From Bowdeniella nasicola (GTDB taxonomy: Bacteria > Actinomycetota > Actinomycetes > Actinomycetales > Actinomycetaceae), in NCBI RefSeq assembly GCF_900107735.1, contig NZ_FNQV01000009.1:62001-126000 (forward strand): DNA of 64,000 nt, in the 5' to 3' direction. The position numbers and the translations under genes are program-made. Position 1 is the first letter of the stretch. Every line of letters starts with the position of its first letter. Positions 61,417 to 64,000 of this stretch are shown here, in pieces. A model generated the notes under the pieces. That model was not told where the DNA came from, did not search any database, and worked only from the letters and a program-made list of their open reading frames with translations.

Positions 61417-62940
61417 CTAGGGCCGGCGCAGGCTCGGCATCCCCAGTCCGACGGCGGTGGTGGGGTGCTCGCTCGCCTCGCGGGCCTCGCGCGCTGCGGC
61501 CTGCGCGGCCTGCCAGGTATCGCCCGCCCGGGTACGTTCGATCTCGAAGAGCCCGCCGGCAAGCGCAGAATCGGCGACGAGGTAGTGCGGGGCGCCGTGG
61601 GTGACGCGGGCCCGCACGATATCGCCCGGGCGCGGCGCGGGCCCGGCCTGCTCCGGCGGCAGCGCGACGTGCACGAGCCGGTTATCGCGGGCGCGCCCCG
61701 AGATCCGCTCGCTCGCCTCGTCCTTGCGGCCGGAGCCATCGGCGACGAGGACCTCAACGACGCTGCCCTGCAGCGCCTCGTTTTCCTCCGTCGAGATCCG
61801 ATCCTGCAGCGCGATGAGCCGCTGGTAGCGCTCGGTCACGACGTCGGCGGGTACCTGATCGGTGCGGTCGGCCGCGGGCGTGCCGGGGCGCGGCGAGTAC
61901 TGGAAGGTGTAGGCCGAGGCAAAGCGGGAGGCTTCGACGACGGCGAGCGTCTGCGCGAAATCCTCCTCGGTCTCGCCCGGGAAGCCCACGATGATGTCCG
62001 TCGTGATGGCCGCATCGGGCATCTTGTCGCGCACGCGCTCAAGAATCCCGAGGAACTTTTTCGACCGGTAGCTGCGCCGCATCTGGCGCAGCACGGCATC
62101 GGAGCCGGACTGCAGCGGCATGTGCAGGCTCGGCATGACGTTCGGCGTCTCGGCCATCGCGTCAATCACGTCGTCGGAAAATGCCGCCGGATGCGGCGAG
62201 GTGAAGCGCACTCGCTTCAGGCCCTCGATCTGGCCGCAGGCCCGCAGCAGCTTGGCGAAGGCGCCGCGGTCGCCAAAGCCCACCCCGTAGGAGTTGACGT
62301 TTTGGCCAAGCAGCGTGACCTCGATCGCGCCGGCGTCGACGACGGCTTGAATCTCGGCGAGGATGTCGCCCGGGCGGCGGTCACGCTCCTTGCCGCGCAG
62401 GGAGGGCACGATGCAAAACGTGCACGTGTTATTGCAGCCAACGGAGATGGAGACCCAGGCGGCGTACGGGTTCTCGCGCTTGGTGGGCAGCGTCGAGGGG
62501 AAGACCTTGAGCGACTCCTCGATCTCGACGGCGGCCTCGTTATTGTGGCGGGCGCGCTCCAGCAGCACCGGCAGCACGTCGATATTGTGCGTGCCGAACA
62601 CGACGTCGACCCACGGCGCGCGGTGCACGATCTCCTCGCGCATCTGCTGGGCGAGGCAGCCGCCGACGGCGATCTGCATGCCGGGGCGCTCCCGCTTGAC
62701 GGCGGCGAGCTGGCCGAGGTTGCCAAACAGGCGGGTGGCCGCGTTTTCCCGCACGGAACAGGTATTGACGACGACGATGTCGGCGCCGCCATCGCCCGCG
62801 TCGGTCGCGCGCGCCGCGGCATCGGGCACGAGGTCGACCGGCGTGTAGCCGGCGTCGATCAAGAGCCCGGCCATGCGCTCGGAGTCATGCACGTTCATCT
62901 GGCACCCGAGGGTGCGCACGGAAAAAGTCGTGGGAGTCAT
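61417..62940 (-). CDS. miaB: tRNA-2-methylthio-N6-dimethylallyladenosine synthase
   Basis: MiaB adds a methylthio group to the MiaA-modified A37, a radical-SAM reaction with two iron-sulphur clusters. The 507-residue protein has the N-terminal three-Cys set ([32 protein letters not shown]), the radical-SAM cluster motif ([21 protein letters not shown]), and a C-terminal TRAM domain. The C-terminus is longer than in E. coli. The frame is open to 63000, but the family start is ATG 62940, with a TAGAAT box 7 nt upstream and no ribosome-binding site. It leads the miaB-miaA-dapF operon and diverges from the gene at 63032. Confidence 0.97.
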   Translation of the reverse strand: MTPTTFSVRTLGCQMNVHDSERMAGLLIDAGYTPVDLVPDAAARATDAGDGGADIVVVNTCSVRENAATRLFGNLGQLAAVKRERPGMQIAVGGCLAQQMREEIVHRAPWVDVVFGTHNIDVLPVLLERARHNNEAAVEIEESLKVFPSTLPTKRENPYAAWVSISVGCNNTCTFCIVPSLRGKERDRRPGDILAEIQAVVDAGAIEVTLLGQNVNSYGVGFGDRGAFAKLLRACGQIEGLKRVRFTSPHPAAFSDDVIDAMAETPNVMPSLHMPLQSGSDAVLRQMRRSYRSKKFLGILERVRDKMPDAAITTDIIVGFPGETEEDFAQTLAVVEASRFASAYTFQYSPRPGTPAADRTDQVPADVVTERYQRLIALQDRISTEENEALQGSVVEVLVADGSGRKDEASERISGRARDNRLVHVALPPEQAGPAPRPGDIVRARVTHGAPHYLVADSALAGGLFEIERTRAGDTWQAAQAAAREAREASEHPTTAVGLGMPSLRRP

Positions 62941-62947
62941 CGCCCCG

Positions 62948-62953
62948 ATTCTA
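62948..62953 (-). promoter_or_regulatory. -10 box of miaB (leaderless arrangement)
   Basis: TAGAAT ends 7 nt before the miaB ATG (62940). No ribosome-binding site lies between. Confidence 0.55.
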
Positions 62954-63031
62954 ACGGCGTTATGGCCCGTTGCCGCACCCGCTGCGGTGATCGCTGGCAC
63001 AATGGAGGGCTAACGATCCAAGGAGGAGACC

Positions 63032-64000
63032 ATGCCAAAGCGCAAACGCTCGAAGGAGCGCGCGGCGCCCGCACCCGCCGATCGCTCCCCGGACGTCTCA
63101 CCGCTTTCGCTCTCCCCCACCGCCGAACGCCCCTATGCCGGCGAGATCCAAACGATCGACGACGAACGCCTCGCGCGCAACCTCGCGCACTACCTGATCG
63201 ATGAGGACCGGCCCGTGCCGATCGTCGTGCTCACGACAAAGCTTGGCGAGAGAACGCCCGCGATCCCGCCCGGCCCGCTCGTGGCCGCCGCGGCCGGCAA
63301 GGCCGACGTCGTCGTCATGGTCACGGGCGATGTCTCGCGCGCCTTCGAGGCCGATATGCCGGCGGGCACGCACGTCTTTGGTGGCGCCGGGCGCGTCTAC
63401 CCGACGGGCAGCAAGTGGACATCCGCGCCGCACACCTCGCGACTACGCCTAATCACCGGCGCCCGCACCCCCGAGCTCGCCAGCCGCGATCTCGTGCGCG
63501 ATCTCACGCACCACATTCGCGCGGTGGCGGCCCGGAGCAAGCGCCTGGAGCGCGAGGAGCGCGCCCGCATCCTTAACTCACGCCCGGCCGCGGCCGCGGG
63601 CAGCGTCGAACTCGCGAGCGCCACCTACACCGTCGTCGGGGAACGCGCCGCCGAATGCCTCGCCACGCGCCTCATGCACCCGGAGCGCGATTTCCCGCTG
63701 CTCGTCATCTCCATCCCGACGGGCCAGCTCGCGCCGAGCATCGACGTCGCGCAGCTCGAGGATCACCTCAAGGGGCTCGTGGAGATCGCGCTGCTGCCCA
63801 CCGATCGCACCTCCTGGCGGCTCGCGGACATGCTGCCGCCGGGCACGAACGTCTACGGCGGCGCGGCCCGCGTCTACCCGCCGGGCACGCAATGGATGCA
63901 GCGCATCGACCTCGCGCCGCTGCGGTTTTCCTACGGCCCCGACGATGAGGCCGCCGCGACCGAGGTGCTGCTTGCCGATGCGATGCGCGTTGCGCGGCTG
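63032..64000 (+). CDS. Unknown protein with an internal duplication (3' end outside window)
   Basis: An open frame of at least 323 codons that runs off the right edge. ATG 63032 has a strong AGGAGG site at 63021-63026. After a basic start (MPKRKRSKERAAPAP), residues 41-129 and 200-288 align without a gap at an exact offset of 159. Both contain a helix start (ERLARNLAHYL / ERAAECLATRL), a beta-strand core (PVPIVVLTT / FPLLVISIP), and an end block (VFGGAGRVYPTGSKW / VYGGAARVYPPGTQW). A charged helix (SKRLEREERARIL) joins them. The GGAxRVYP block recalls actinobacterial proteins of unknown function. I do not know its function. It is divergent from miaB. Confidence 0.82.
   Translation, partial: MPKRKRSKERAAPAPADRSPDVSPLSLSPTAERPYAGEIQTIDDERLARNLAHYLIDEDRPVPIVVLTTKLGERTPAIPPGPLVAAAAGKADVVVMVTGDVSRAFEADMPAGTHVFGGAGRVYPTGSKWTSAPHTSRLRLITGARTPELASRDLVRDLTHHIRAVAARSKRLEREERARILNSRPAAAAGSVELASATYTVVGERAAECLATRLMHPERDFPLLVISIPTGQLAPSIDVAQLEDHLKGLVEIALLPTDRTSWRLADMLPPGTNVYGGAARVYPPGTQWMQRIDLAPLRFSYGPDDEAAATEVLLADAMRVARL

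Noticed and set aside
1-64000. CRISPR arrays, insertion sequences, integrase, prophage or tRNA genes
   Set aside because: None seen: no repeat-spacer structure, no transposase or integrase motifs, no cloverleaf that I could fold by eye. Weak tRNAs could be missed without a search tool.

Overview
This 64 kb window is chromosomal DNA from a high-GC actinobacterium. It shows the actinobacterial division and cell-wall cluster without ftsA (mraZ to ftsZ, then pgeF-sepF-yggT-divIVA), a PriA-type HisA, an nrdR / LysM protein / lexA block with hflX, dapF, miaA and miaB nearby (the neighbourhood also known in Mycobacterium), a DUF222-HNH gene, a HelD-type RNA polymerase helicase and many apparently leaderless genes. 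The small gene spacings and gene set would fit Actinomycetaceae, but the family is an inference. No tRNA, rRNA, CRISPR array, insertion sequence or prophage was seen.

Layout. 1-2.2 kb: the 3' part of a fucose-isomerase-like gene converging on a fructose-6-phosphate-aldolase-like gene across a strong terminator. 2.6-4.9 kb: infC-rpmI-rplT-rRNA methyltransferase, preceded by a leader with an intrinsic terminator; infC appears to start at ATC. 4.9-5.7 kb: a decayed DUF4184 gene. 5.8-9.1 kb: a Ca2+-type P-type ATPase and a small low-GC unknown gene. 9.3-15.6 kb: a histidine operon (hisD, acetyltransferase, hisC, hisB, unknown, hisH, priA, SseB-like). 15.7-16.9 kb: a macro-domain hydrolase and a low-GC membrane protein. 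17-20.5 kb: dnaE.

20.6-40.3 kb is one long leftward block for envelope and division: mraZ, rsmH, ftsL, ftsI, murE, murF, mraY, murD, ftsW, murG, murC, ftsQ, ftsZ, pgeF, sepF, yggT, divIVA, lspA, a pseudouridine synthase and an acetyltransferase. Many genes overlap by ATGA. A triple GTGGAG MraZ operator covers the promoter at its head, and ftsZ has its own promoter.

40.5-53.1 kb: DUF3040 protein, DNA polymerase IV (dinB), a spermidine-synthase-fold protein, DUF222-HNH protein, MFS transporter, PAC2 protein, HelD-like helicase, serA and an acyl-CoA ligase. 53.2-55.2 kb is an SOS module: nrdR, a LysM membrane protein and lexA, with three SOS boxes in the divergent gap. 55.3-64 kb: dinG-type helicase, hflX, a small methyltransferase, dapF, miaA, miaB, and the start of a gene of unknown function with an exact internal duplication.

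The most useful observations are the ATC start and attenuator of infC, a window-wide set of TANNNT boxes 6-7 nt before start codons (leaderless mRNAs), the SOS and MraZ operators, the DUF4184 pseudogene, a shared symmetric -10 element between dinB and its divergent neighbour, and the internally duplicated unknown protein at the right edge. I did not find a convincing wholly new multi-gene system.
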